DNA from: Erinaceus europaeus
Lineage: Eukaryota > Chordata > Mammalia > Eulipotyphla > Erinaceidae
Assembly: GCF_950295315.1 (NCBI RefSeq)
Contig: NC_080177.1
Span: 78,337,096 to 78,401,095 of the forward strand
DNA: 64,000 nt
Direction of reading: 5' to 3'
In this document: piece after piece, positions 1-11,345 of the stretch
How the letters are laid out: each line of letters starts with the position of its first letter
How positions within the stretch are numbered: position 1 is the stretch's first letter
Position numbers and translations under genes: made by a program
The notes under the pieces: model-generated
Seen by the model: only the letters and a program-made list of their open reading frames with translations
The model's database searches: none
What the model was told of the DNA's origin: nothing

Positions 1-534
1 CTTCTGGCAGGGCGTTCACGTCCAACGTGGGTGTATTTCTCTGTGTTCCCCACAGTCTCCTCGTGCCCTCCCGTGGCTTGGGGGGGGGGGCGGGTGTCTC
101 TTGCCTATTGTGTTCTTGCCTGCAGTGAGGTGAACTCCATTAGTGAGAAAGCTGTGTGGCTTCTCGCTCTGCATGGAGACACGTCATCGTGGCTGCTGGT
201 TCACCTCCATGTGGGCTGTCAGCGAGTCTGCTTGTTAAAGCCTCCTCTTCTTACCTTTCTGTGGAGAAATCATTCTGTAACAAGGACCATCCGATGACCC
301 TCAGAGTTTCAAGAACACAAGACAACAAGCTTGCTGGGAGGGAAGGTGGGACAGACAGGCTCTAAATGTCCACAGAAGCCATCCTTCCTTTATCCCCTCC
401 CCAGTTTTTCTGGACAAATCCAAGGGGCAGCTGCTCTTGCCCGGTTCTCTGCACCGTGCATGCCGCCATTTTGCCTGCTGCTCCAGACGTGTGCCCTCTT
501 CCCTCCCACGTGCCCCTGGCAAGCAGCTCCCCCC

Positions 535-572
535 ACCCACCCAGCCACCCAGCCACCCAGCCACCCAGCCAT
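535..572. repeat. Short tandem repeat, CACCCAGC unit
   Basis: About four to five 8-bp units of CACCCAGC in a C-rich context. Confidence 0.8.
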
Positions 573-1383
573 TTCCTGTGAGCACAAATCACCGGCATCA
601 TTAATAACCAGTCATTAGCCGCTCCTACTGCTTGGGGTGGGGATGGGCTCCCATTCATCCTGCCCCTCAGTGCTACCCGGGCAGTGTGATGAATCGAACG
701 CGACAGCTCGGCAGCCTCCTCGGGTCTCAGTTTGGCCATCCTGCCCTGGCAAGGCCTCGGCAGTGGGGGAGGGAGGCCAGGGAGCTTAACCCCAGGGGCT
801 AATCTGCAGTCTTTCCCGGGAAAAATCTGGACTGAAATCTGGTGAAGAGGGAAGGCTGACATTTCCCTCTGCTGCAGAGCTGCAGGAGGCCCCAAACTCC
901 TTGCTAGCACTGGCCTGCCAGAAAGCAGAACCCCAGGCTCAGGGGTTTTCAGGGCCTGCTGGGTTTGCACCAGCAACACCAGCAGCAGCAGAGACCTTTT
1001 GACTTTGTTCCTCCCACTGTCCCCTGCTGCCCCCCGGCTGTGTCTGGGGCCCAGCCCGGTGCCTGACGCTGCTGAAAAGGCAGAGTGGCCTGCTGGAGCC
1101 CGCCTGACCTTCCCTGGCCTCAGCCGGCCGGCCTGTGCTGCCAGCTCAGCACTCACTGCCCATCCTCCTCCCTCCCAGCTGATTCCTCTGGCCTTTGTCC
1201 CTCTCCCAGCTTCTCATTTCTCCTGCTTGTTCTTCTGGAGCCTCCCTCCTGTCCACCATGCCCTGCCTCCCCGCCTCAAGTACAGACAGCCCAGCATGCA
1301 CGCAGCCTGGCTTCTCCCTGTGGGGAGGTAGGTCTGGCTGAGGGAGGTCTTTCTACCCTCCCTGAGCTGCTGCCCTTCCCGTG

Positions 1384-1537
1384 AGGGGGGAGAGGGAGAG
1401 AGGCAGAGACGCCTGAAGCTCTGGTTCACCATTAGTAAAGGCCCCCCCTCCCCCGCATGTGGGGACAGGGACTCGAACCCACGTCCTTGTGCACTGTAAT
1501 GTGAGCGCTCAAGCAGATATGCCACCGCCTGGTCCCT
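1384..1537 (-). mobile_element. SINE type B, truncated
   Basis: Antisense copy. It shows the purine-rich body, the 'ttcaccatta' segment, the B-box-like 'gactcgaaccc', the 'gcactgtaatgtg' segment and the tRNA-like end 'ccaccgcctggtcc'. Confidence 0.8.
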
Positions 1538-1856
1538 CTTCTTGAATTTCTTTTTCATCCTTTTACTTGGTGGGACTCTATGGTAGCTAAAGTGTTCAAT
1601 ATATCTTGGGGGCGGTGGGGTAGATGTGGGCATGTACAATCCTTGATCTGAATGGAAAAGCAATGTAAACAAGTCCAATCTAATCAATCCGCTTGTTTGT
1701 CCATCTGTCCAACCCATCCCGTTAGCAGCTCTGCGGGCCTTGTGCCGTCACCGCTGACTTTGATGAGCTTGCAGTCTCCTGTGGGCTGATGGTCAGGGTG
1801 GAAGCAGATGATGACAGGTAGAGGACTCAAGATTGCAGAGCCTGCTCTACTCTCAT

Positions 1857-2177
1857 TTTTTTAAAAAAATTTTCATTCTATTTATTCTTAGATTTTTGTT
1901 TTTGTTTTGTTTGCCACAGGGGTATCACTAGGGCTCTATGCCTGCATGTCTAATCCACTGCTTCCAGCTGCCATTTTTTCCTTTATTGGATTGGATAGAG
2001 AGTAACTGAGAGGGGAGGAGAGGACACAGAGAGGGAGAGAGAAAAGAGAAACACCTGCAGCGCTACTTCATCTCTCGTGAAGCTTCCTCCCCTGCAGTGG
2101 GCGACTGTGGACTTGAACCTAGGTCCTTGAGTCTGATGAGGCGTGAGCTCAACTGGGGGCACCTCTGCCCAGCCCAG
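1857..2177 (-). mobile_element. SINE, long form with distal module
   Basis: Antisense. T-rich start, then the distal module ('ccacaggggtatcac...' to 'ccactgcttccagctgcca'), purine-rich body, 'acctgcagcgctacttcat' and a tRNA-like head ending in 'gcccagccc'. Confidence 0.75.
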
Positions 2178-2215
2178 TGTTATACTTTTTAGGGAGGTGT
2201 TTTGTTAAATAGTTG

Positions 2216-2366
2216 TTTTTAAAAAATATTTTCATTTTATTTATTATTGGATAGACAGAGAAATTGATGAGAGGGAGAGATCGAGAGAGACAGAGAGACA
2301 CCTGCAGCATCGTTTCACCACTTGTTAAGCTTCCCCTACAGGTGGGGAACAGGATGGGGGGAGTGT
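2216..2366 (-). mobile_element. SINE type B, truncated
   Basis: Antisense T-rich start, 'ttattggatagacagagaaa', purine-rich body and 'cacctgcagcatcgtttcac'; the tRNA head is missing. The type A copy at 2389 lies just beyond. Confidence 0.7.
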
Positions 2367-2388
2367 TGTTTTAAGAGTGGAATCAGTG

Positions 2389-2677
2389 GGGGAGTCGGGC
2401 TGTAGCGCAGCGGGTTAAGCGCAGGTGGCGCAAAGCACAAGGACCAGCATAAGGATCCCGGTTCGAACCCCGGCTCCCCACCTGCAGGGGAGTTGCTTCA
2501 CAGGTGGTGAAGCAGGTCTGCAGGTGTCTGTCTTTCTCTCCCCCTCTCTGTCTTCCCCTCCTCTCTCCATTTCTCTCTGTCCTATCCAACAATGACAACA
2601 ACAATAATAACTACAACAATAAAACAACAAGGGCAACAAAAGGGAATAAATTAAATAAATATTTAAAAAATAAAAAA
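2389..2677 (+). mobile_element. SINE type A, full length and young
   Basis: The tRNA-like head has A box TAGCGCAGCGG at 2403-2413 and B box GGTTCGAACCC at 2460-2470. A pyrimidine-rich body and an (AAC/AAT)n tail follow. A perfect 16-bp target-site duplication (AAGAGTGGAATCAGTG) flanks it at 2373-2388 and 2678-2693. The perfect TSD and intact boxes suggest recent insertion. Confidence 0.95.
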
Positions 2678-2727
2678 AAGAGTGGAATCAGTGTTACCTG
2701 GTCGCTCACTGAAACACAGTCTTTTTT

Positions 2728-2744
2728 CCCCCAAAGATTTACTT

Positions 2745-2787
<43 letters not shown>

Positions 2788-2912
2788 AATGGCTAGGGTG
2801 GGGGGGGAACCAGAGCATCACTCTGGCCTGTGTGGTGCTGCTGGGGATCAAACTCAGCACCTCACACATTCAAGGCCCCTGCTTTATCACTGAGCCAGCT
2901 CTCCAGCTGCTG
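2728..2912 (-). mobile_element. SINE type D with internal (GA)n
   Basis: Antisense. 'agatttacttatt', a (GA)n run at 2748-2776, 'catcactctggcc', 'gctgctggggatcaaactca' (B-box region) and 'ctttatcactgagccag'. Confidence 0.75.
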
Positions 2913-3389
2913 AAGTGCAGATTCTTGCCTCCACCAGAGGTCAGGAGACAGAGACTCTGAGACAGGGAGGGTCAGCAGTGTGTTTAGAATGTCACCATCA
3001 TTCTGGTGCCCAGGGCAACCCTGAGAGCTGGTGCTCGAGGGAACTCTGAGGAGGTGAGATCCAGTCTCACTGAGGAGGAAAGAGAGAGCCAAGTTCCCTT
3101 GCAGAATGGGGATGCATTTTCCCAGAGGGAGAAGGTTTGCTGCATGGACAGGGAGGCCAGGAATGGCATGGGGACATACATCCAGGCAGTTGTAGAATTT
3201 GGGTCCAACAGTAGTCTGGGCCTTAGGGGGTGTGGAAGGACCGTGACAGTGTGGGCAGGGACAGAGCTGGAAGCATCTTCTGAGTCAGACTGCATGGCAT
3301 CCATCCTGTCGGACATGGAGAGTCACGGTCGCGGTCACTAGGAGCTAAGGACAGGTGCTTCATAAAGACGTTTGTTTGCCGTGTTAGCA

Positions 3390-3640
3390 TTTAAGATTTT
3401 TTAAAAAAAATTTATTTTTGGATAGAGATGGAGAGAAGGGGAGGATAGAGAAGGAGAAAGAGAGAGACTGACAGCACAGCCTCATAGCTTGTGGTGCTTT
3501 TCCCTTGCAGGTGGGGGTTGGGGGCTTGGACCCAGGTCCTCGATTCCTGTGGCACGAGATTCCTCGTGCCTGTGGCACAATGTGCTGGGTGTTCCACCTG
3601 CACATTGGTGATCGTTATGCCACCTGCTCCTCTTTGATAT
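3390..3640 (-). mobile_element. SINE type B, diverged
   Basis: Antisense T-rich start, 'ttggatagagatggagagaa', 'gcttgtggtgcttttccctt', 'gcaggtgggggttggggg' and a diverged tRNA-like head. Confidence 0.7.
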
Positions 3641-3643
3641 GAT

Positions 3644-3905
3644 GTTGTTTTTTTGTCTTTTTTTTTTATTATTAAATCAGGAGGTTAGTGGTTTATAGCC
3701 AAGGTGTTGATGCATGGTGCAATTTCTCCTCTCACCAAAACGTGTCTGCACAACACTCTCACCCAAATTAGGCCCATCATCGTGTCCCAGGGCCTGAAAG
3801 CCCCCTCCCACCTCCAACGGCCTTTCCGCCCTCCTTTCCCAGAGTTCTTTGCCTTGATGTAAGACACTCAACCCATCCAGGCTTGACTGTGTTTCCCCAT
3901 CTAGC
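3644..3905 (-). mobile_element. L1 3'-end fragment
   Basis: Poly-T, then a stretch matching the other antisense L1 3' ends in the window: 'tcaccaaaacgtgtctgcac', 'tcccagagttctttgccttg'. The same words recur near 60060-60200. Confidence 0.7.
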
Positions 3906-5186
3906 TCTTGACTGGCATGAGTATCACATACTTGGGAATTCTTAGAAGAATTATCTCTTTAAATACACACCTATGAAATTCAGGTCCTTGGAGTGGAAGG
4001 GTTGTCCCGGGTGCGAGGGCATCTCTGTGCTGGGTCCAACGCAGGCTCTCGGCACCTGCGGAGAGAAGGGGCTCCGTGGCCGCACACCTTGGAGGGCATG
4101 CTCCACTCTGCAGATCTGAAAGACGAAAGCTGAGTTGATTAAGGGTAATGCTGGCTGATTAGATAGTCTGAAAATTAGTCTGATAATGTGCAAATTATCC
4201 AAAAGAAATGTCTGATGTCATTGCTGCCACCGGTGGAGAGGACCTCACAGATGCTATTCATCTTCTGCCATCTCTGTCCTCCAGCGTATGGCTCAGGGAC
4301 AATGAATCCAGCTTCCAGAGATCAAGTGAAAATGACCTTTGACACAGCTTTTGCATTGAAAGGGGACGGGACGGTGGACACAAAGCCCTCAGTGCCAACC
4401 ACTTGCCCCGCTGCAATGCAGGACATTCGGGCTTTGTTACAAGGGGGAGAGAAAGAGGAATTGCAGGCAGAAGGCTCTCTCTAGAATCGTGCTGGCTCTT
4501 GCTCCTCAAAGAGCGAATTCGAAAACAAGGGGCAGGTGTTCTTTAGATGAGCTATGATGCAAAGGGGAGTCTGTGGGCTCGCACTGACCTTGGAGGTAGA
4601 GCTGGAATGAGTTTCCTGCTTCCATGAGTTGATGCCACCGGCCAGCCCAGTGTGAGTCATCTTCCCTCTGTGTAACAGAGGCCAGTCACTTACGCCCCTC
4701 ACAGTCTCCTCTGTGGAGGGAGAGGGGGGATCGTCCTGACCTTGTGGGGTTGCTGCAGGTCTTCAGTGAGATGTTGCAGGTGTCTGGCTCCGTGCCTGCA
4801 TGCTGAGAGTGCCAGTATCCCACCCCTGCCCCGCACGGGCCAGCAGAGCATTCTGTGGCCACAGCTGGTTGCTTACAAGACCTGACTGGCATCAGTTGTA
4901 ATTATCAGAGCCCAGCCTGAGCCTGGCTCATCCACTGCTGAGTCTAAGCTCTGAGATAGCAGTCCCTCTCCACGGACAGCTCGTGGCCAGTGAGCACTTA
5001 TTGTGCAAGAGCCCACTGCTGGGGCAAAGCGCAGCGGGGCCTCCAAAATGACAGAGCTTGGTATCAGCCTCAAGAGGACATTTGGTTCAACTGGCGGGGC
5101 CTTGAGATAGATACATGGAGCCAGGCAGGAGGAAACCGTGCAGTAAGTTTAGCTGAGTGGGGCACCACTGTATTCACCACCCCACT

Positions 5187-5345
5187 GCTTCTGTAACTGC
5201 TTCTCTGCTGGACATGGGTGTTGGCAGGCTGATCCACACCCCCATCCTGTTTCTCTCTTTCCCTAGTGGGACAGGGATCTGGAGAAGTGGGGTTCCAGGA
5301 CACATTGGTGAGGTCATCTGCCCAGGGAAGTCAGAACATGATGCC
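5187..5345 (-). mobile_element. L1 3' UTR fragment
   Basis: Matches the antisense L1-type segment at 58930-59040: 'ttctgtaactgcttctctgc', 'cctgtttctctctttcccta' and 'aagtggggttccagg'. The sense version is at 30190-30270. Edges are uncertain. Confidence 0.6.
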
Positions 5346-5705
5346 AGCCTGAGTTCTCTGCCTATAGGCCAATGAGCAGGTGAATCATATGACTTGTGGC
5401 TTTTCCAAAGAAAGGAACATGTTCATGGACACTGGGTTGTCATAGGTGAAGACTGGGAGGCAGGCTCACAGTGCTGGGTAGGTAGTAGAGGGCTAGGACA
5501 GAGGCGGCCTGGAGAGGGCGTCTGCACTCGCTCTCCTGAGCTGGAAGCTGCTCTTCTCCTGGTGTGTGAGTGGAATGGGAGAAGCAAGCTCTCTGTTGTC
5601 TCTTTTCACCAGGATAATTATTCCACCACCAGGGCACCATAACCGAATTTCAAGCACCTCCTAAAATCTCTGTCTCCAGATATCTTGGGGTTAGGGATCT
5701 GACAT

Positions 5706-5741
5706 AGGAACTGGGGGTGTGTGTGTGTGTGGGGGGGGGCG
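5706..5741. repeat. (GT)n then G run
   Basis: GT dinucleotide repeat passing into a run of nine to ten G. Confidence 0.85.
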
Positions 5742-5854
5742 GGTGGCAGCACAATCTCTCACAGGCAGGCTTAGTCTCTGAAACGTCTGCTGTCTGGGAT
5801 GTTGCATGAACCTTTCTCATCTCCTCTCATTATAGAGTCTGCTTGAGACTTCAA

Positions 5855-5889
5855 CTTGTAGATGACTTTTAACATACTCTCTCTCCCTC

Positions 5890-5923
<34 letters not shown>

Positions 5924-6122
5924 AGACAGAAAGAGGGCAAGCAAGGAAAGGAGAAAGAGAAACACTCAAAGCTGCTCCACTGTTGTTAAAGCCTCTTCCT
6001 TTCTGCAGGTGGGGACTGGGGACTTCAGCCCAGGTCATCATGTGTGGTGACTCGAGCACTTTACAGGGCACACCACTGTCCCCCCCCCCCCCGGTTTTCT
6101 CTGCTCCAGACCAAACTTTTTC

Positions 6123-6157
<35 letters not shown>

Positions 6158-6200
6158 CAGACAGAGGGAAAGACACCAGAGTGTGAAGCTGTCTTCACTG
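5855..6200 (-). mobile_element. SINE type B with (CT)n, followed by a second SINE remnant
   Basis: Antisense. (CT)n at about 5878-5921, 'gcaggtggggactggggact', a 12-C run near 6080-6092, then a further (GA)n/(CAGAGA)n body at 6124-6165 that looks like the truncated start of another copy. Confidence 0.65.
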
Positions 6201-6394
6201 CAGTGAGGTTGCTGAAACGGAATCTGTGTCACACGCAAGAGAAAGCATTGAATCTCAAGCAATTCCTGGAAGTGCTGGATCCCAGCCTGGAGTTTGGGGT
6301 TCCATAGTTCTGGGGTGGGTGGGGTCCTAGGATTTCTACTTTCGACAAGTTCTCAGATGAACCACATTACCTTAGAGAAATTCTGATGTTTCAT

Positions 6395-6560
6395 TCCCCC
6401 CTTGTTTATTTTTTTATTAGTGATTTAATAACAGTTTAGAAGGTCATATCCTCCCACAGACAGAGTTCCACACTGTCCTCACCAGCACAATTCAGCGCCC
6501 TCCCCCCACTTCCAGCCCAGGGTCTCCTCGAGGATAACCATCATCATTGCCACATTCTTA
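6395..6560 (-). mobile_element. L1 3'-end fragment
   Basis: 'attagtgatttaataacagt' is shared with the antisense L1 end at 58393. C-rich words resembling the 3' UTR follow. Confidence 0.55.
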
Positions 6561-7677
6561 ATGGCAGTTTGATGACTTTCTTCTCTACAAATTCATGTGC
6601 TACAATTCTTTATGTCATACATATGAGCAAAACCTTCATGTAGCTATCTTTCAGAGAAATGCAGGTCATTTGATAATACATACAAACGATAACACTCTTG
6701 AGATACTCCATATCTGCTGAGAAATCAGGTCGCTGTATTATTAAACCTAGACTTGGCTTGCATTTTTTCCCTCTAGTTTCAGCCGACCTAGGCTTCTGGG
6801 CCTTTCACACCTGCTCCTGCTTCCTTTCTGTGTTTTTGCCTGAGTCAAGCCTCCATCTGTGGACAGGACTATGCCTCAGCTCCTTTGCCTCTTGTCTGTC
6901 TTCTGACTTTCATGTCTGATGCTTGAGACCCATTTATTTCCTTTTACTGACTACTGTTTCTCATTTTAAAGGATGCAGAAAATTCTGGTCCACTGTGGAC
7001 TAGTAGGTTGAAGATACCTGTAGCCCAGGAGAGGTCTGGGCAAGAGGAAAAGGGGGCTTGGTGAATTCTTATACATAATCACATCCTGATAGCTTCAGCG
7101 GACAAAGCTCACCCGTCCGCCCAGCTCTGGCGCATGGAGGTGCCCTACAGTTTTCTAGGGGGAAATGAGGTGCTACACCCAGAGCCTTGTTGATAGAGTC
7201 ACTCTCAGATTCAGTGCTCCCCCACCCCACACTGACTCATTGAATGGTGATAAAAGGTTGCTGCACCAGGGCCCCAACGGACCCACATGACCTTCCGCTG
7301 GAAAACTGAAATGTCTCCTGTGCCTTCACTAATCAGCGCTGAGAAAACTAATCAGCTTTGCTTTTGTCTGTTTCTCAAGTTTTGGAAGCATCAATGACAA
7401 TCCACAGGGTGACCGGCCTAAGGCTGGGACACAGAGGACCCCCACGGCTGGTGGATCATGTGACTGTCTAGTCTGGTATGGGTGACATGGCGTCTAAGCT
7501 CCTGGCTAATTGCAACTCTAGCCAGAAGCATCAGTTGTGAGCAGATAGGTGTCTTTTGCTTTTATGGTACAAGGTGCACATCTAACAGTATAGGTTTTGG
7601 ATCCTTTTCCTCCCTCTAGAGAGAAGGCGGACCCAAGGAAACGTGGGATGCCTAAAAGCACGTTTGCATACTTTATT

Positions 7678-7895
7678 TTGGGGTCTGGGTGGTGGCACAC
7701 CCAGGTTGAGTACACGTAGTCATGTGCAAGGACCAGAGTTCAAATCCCTAGTCCCCACCTGTGGGGGGCCGGGGGAGGCTTCACAAATGATGAAGCAATG
7801 CTGCAGATGTCTCTTTTGCACTCTCCTTCTCTGCCTCTCCTTTCCCTTTTAATTCCTCTCTGTCTTATCAAATAACCAATTAATTAATTAATAAT
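7678..7895 (+). mobile_element. SINE type B
   Basis: Sense copy. Head 'gggtggtggcacacccaggt', B box 'gagttcaaatccc', 'gatgaagcaatgctgcagat', a pyrimidine-rich body and a TTAA-rich tail. Confidence 0.85.
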
Positions 7896-7944
7896 ACTTG
7901 GTGATACAAGGGCCTCAAACATGCCTGATTTCATCCTGGGTGGA

Positions 7945-8120
7945 AATTTTTCATTCTCTTTATTTGAGAGAGATAGAGAGAGAAAGAAAGAGAGACCAGA
8001 GGAGCTTCCCTGGTGCCATGGCACTCTCATGTGGTGTGCATGGCAGAGCACACACCCGACCTAATGAACTATATGCCAGCCCAATATTTAAACTATATGC
8101 CAGCCCAATATTTAAACAGT
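7945..8120 (-). mobile_element. Diverged type D SINE with a 24-bp tandem duplication
   Basis: Antisense (GA)-rich start, 'gagagaccagaggagcttcc' and a degraded head. Inside its 3' part a 24-bp unit beginning AACTATATGCCAG is present twice in a row (8069-8092, 8093-8116). Confidence 0.5.
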
Positions 8121-8534
8121 GTAATAAAGGTTTTGCAACCTCTGAAAGCACACAGTAAGACAGGACCTGTTTTCTCAGTGGCTACCGCAGGGTAGGAGAG
8201 CGAGCGTGAAGCTTAGGAGGCGCAGGGGCCAGCAGTGTGCGAGTTACATCCTGGGTTTCCAAGATGCCCAAGGGAGTGGGTTCCTGCAGGAAGACAGGCC
8301 CATCGGCTTTCCTTCTTACAGCTTTGTTCTCTCCAACAGCCCGCCCACACCCATTCCTTCTCTTCCCTGTTCTCTCTGCTCCTGTTCTGAACAGGCCAGC
8401 CAGTGCCTTAGAGTCGCCATCACTCAGTACTGTGGGGGGCACATTCACAGCTACTCTGTACCTCGCCTCTGACTTCCTTTTGCCTGGCAGATTGCTGCCC
8501 CCCTCTCTCCCCAAAGCCTCTCTGAAGATTTCTC

Positions 8535-8650
8535 CCTCCTTTAATGTAGTATTTATTGCCAGTGCCACGTCAATCACTGAGCCAGGTGCTGGGGATTCAG
8601 GGATGAGAGACACCGCTGCTGCCCTCAGGCAGCCCGTGGCTGATGGGGAA
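8535..8650 (+). mobile_element. Ancient MIR/L2-like fragment
   Basis: 'gagccaggtgctggggattc' followed by 'gctgccctcaggcagcccg' resembles the end of MIR/L2 elements ('gccaggcactgtgctaggc...'). Confidence 0.5.
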
Positions 8651-8798
8651 GGGCGCTTCACAAACATGGACACCCGTGAAAGGCCGGGCTCCTTCGGGTC
8701 CGGACAGCTTTGCTTTGCTGTCTCTTCTTACACCCTGTTATATGCCTCAAAATAACAGGCCTGCCAGGGACCTTCAGACATCACCTGGAATATTCTCT

Positions 8799-9094
8799 CT
8801 TTTTTTTAAAAAATAATTTTATTATTTATTTATTTATTCCCTTTCGTTGCCCTTGTTTTATTGTTGTAGTTATTGTTGTTATTATTGATGTCGTTGTTGT
8901 TGGACAGAGAGAAATGGAGAGAGGAGGGGAAGACAGAGAGGGGGAGAGAAAGACAGACACCTGCAGACCTGCTTCACCGCCTGTGAAGCAACTCCCCTGC
9001 ATGTGAGGAACCAGGGGACTCGAACCGGGAATCTTACGCAGGTCCTTGCGCTTTGTGCCGCCTGCACTTAACCCGCTGCGCTACCGCCCGGCTC
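8799..9094 (-). mobile_element. SINE type A, full length
   Basis: Antisense copy with complete tail, body and tRNA head ('cgctgcgctaccgcccggct'). A 15-bp direct repeat CCTGGAATATTCTCT at 8784-8798 and 9095-9109 is its target-site duplication. Confidence 0.95.
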
Positions 9095-10697
9095 CCTGGA
9101 ATATTCTCTTGTCTGTAGCTAGGCAAGCTCTTCCACAGCCCTGGGCCCAGGGAAGCCTTCCAGGTCCAGAGGCCTCTGCAGAGCAGCTGGTTGCTCTGAC
9201 CCTGCCTTAAACTATTTATGCAGCCACCCACCCCCACCCCGGCTGGCTCACGTTGGCATTTCAGCTCATCTCCTGTCGTCCTTGATGATAGATACAGAGT
9301 GTGGCCGTTGAGCCCCATCCATAAACTTGAAGATGCGTCACATCAGCCCTTGGGAGGCCTGCCTTCTCCTCCCCGGGCAGGTGCGTCTCAGTGCCAGAAG
9401 CCATTCTCAGGTTCAGCCACACCGAGCTCTGCGCAGGTGGTGGTGACCCTGGGTGGGAGCCAGTCCCCACCTGGGAGCTCTGGGACGCCCCCCGGCCAGT
9501 GGTGGGTGGACCCCCGGGCATTTGTCTCCCTCCAGGAGCCCGAGGATTGTTCGCAGGTGGCCAGGAAGAAGCCAGCCCGGATGGAATCCCAACATGTTTA
9601 TTCCTTGGATCTGTGGGATTTATTTTTTCATCAGTTCTAGGGAAGCAATGAAAGAAGGTGTCAGGTCTGGGGGATAATTTATATGAGTAAACACGTAAGG
9701 AGTAGGGTGAGCAGAGCATGTGAATTAAGGCCATTTATCCCGGCTTCTTTGAGGCTCTGTTTGCCTCTGGCCCAGCCTTTCTCACTTTAACCCTCGCCTG
9801 CCCTGCAGTCACCAAGCTCCCCACAGCTGCCTTGCCTCCCCCAGCCCTCCTGCACCCCACTCCTTGTTATAGACGGGGTGGGAAGGAGCAGGGTGGCTTG
9901 AAGCCTCCAGCTGAGGCCTGCTTGCTGATTCTGCAGGGAAGACACATTGGCTGCCACACTGCCACCGTCCCTCACCCCTCTCCTCAGCTCCAGGTCTCTG
10001 ACTCTTCCTTTTCTGGCCAGGCCAGTGTGACCCGGCCCAGGGCCACCCTTCCGCTCTCCCTCTCCCCTTTTCTTTCTTCCATCCTCTGAAGATGTGCTCT
10101 GCACGGCCAAGTGGCACCAGGCTCAGATGCTTTACTCTGGAGAGATGAAGTAATAACAGGTGGCAAGACCAGAGGCTGCTGGAGCCCAGGATTCCAGTTG
10201 CCATGGAAACATGTCAGCCCTATGGAGGGCTGAGAACTGTCAGCTGTGGAGAGTGGTGGGGGAAGCCGAACACAAGGGGTGAGGAGAGGTGCAGCTTCTC
10301 GGGGTGTGTGGGGGGAGGGGTGCTCCTTGCTTCTCCAAGGACCTTCAGGGGCTGTGCGCTTCAACTCCCAGGCCCCGGAAGAACAGCTGCTGGGCCCTGG
10401 CAGGAGCCAGGAGCGTCTGCTCAGGATGTGAAGTCACGTTCTTGTGTGCTCGCCTCAACTTCTGGCTCGCTTCCCATTTCCTGAGGACTCATGGGATGCA
10501 GCTCTGGCCTCCGGTGAACCACATGGGGGGCTGGAGCTGGTGACCACTGTCCCTTATGCTGGTTCTTACCATGTGGAGAGAGCAGAGTGGAAGGAGAGAG
10601 AGGCGGTCTGGTGGTGGTGGTGCGGGGGTGGTTCTGTGGAAGCTTCGGGGTGTTGTTTCACACAGACATGCAATTTGATTGACATAACAAAAAACTG

Positions 10698-10967
10698 GGG
10701 GTCAGGTGGTAGTGCAGCGGGTTAAGAGCACATGGCACAAAGTGCAAGGACCGGTGTAAGGATACCAATTCGAGCCCCCAGCTCCCCACCTGCAGGGGGG
10801 TCACTTCACAGGCAGTGAAGCAGGTCTGCAGGTGTCTGTCTTTCTCTCCCCCTCTCTGTCTTCCCCTCCTCTCTTCATTTCTCTCTGTCCTATCCAATAA
10901 CGACGACATCAATAACAACAATAATAACTACAATCATAAAACAAGGGCAGCAAAAGGAAAATAAATA
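10698..10967 (+). mobile_element. SINE type A
   Basis: Sense copy: 'gtagtgcagcgggttaag', 'caattcgagcccc', pyrimidine body, CAACAATAATAACTAC tail. Short imperfect flanking repeats AACAAAA(AA)CTG lie on each side. Confidence 0.9.
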
Positions 10968-10999
10968 AAACAAAACTGTAGTGTACACTAAAACCTTTA

Positions 11000-11210
11000 A
11001 AAATTGGGGGTTTTTAAATCCCTAGTTTTAATTATAAAGAAAGAGATAAGGTAAGGGGGTAAAAGGAGAGAGAGAGAGAGACCTGCAGTCCTCTCCGCTG
11101 CTTGTGAAACTTCCCTTCTGCAGGTGAGGACTGGGGGCTCCAACCCTGGTCCTCATGCATGCTGACTTGTGCACTTTACCAGCTGTGCATCACTGCTCAG
11201 CCCCCAAAAT
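11000..11210 (-). mobile_element. SINE type B
   Basis: Antisense: 'aattataaagaaagagataa', purine body, 'gaaacttcccttctgcaggt', 'ctccaaccctggtcctcatg' and 'catcactgctcagcccc'. Confidence 0.75.
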
Positions 11211-11224
11211 AGCTTTCTAACTTA

Positions 11225-11345
11225 TTGACGGGGGCGGGCGGGGGGGGGGGGGGACAAGGGCCGAGCACCGCTCTGTACATGCAGTGCTGGAGGTCAGACC
11301 TGAGACTCCAAGCCTGCAAGTCCAAGCTTCAGGCACTGCTCATCC
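11225..11345 (-). mobile_element. SINE type D fragment with G run
   Basis: G run at 11235-11254, then 'gagcaccgctctgtacatgc' and 'gctggaggtcagacctgaga', resembling the type D head in antisense. Confidence 0.5.

Noticed and set aside
362..1156. 264-codon open frame on the - strand
   Set aside because: Low-complexity Gly/Trp/Ala-rich product, no recognised domain, GC-rich DNA where stops are rare, and no splice or promoter support.
2403..2470. tRNA gene
   Set aside because: The A and B boxes belong to the tRNA-derived head of a SINE, followed by the SINE body and tail. The same holds for all other tRNA-like heads here.
8237..8755. 172-codon open frame on the + strand
   Set aside because: It spans an ancient MIR/L2 fragment and GC-rich DNA and shows no domain.
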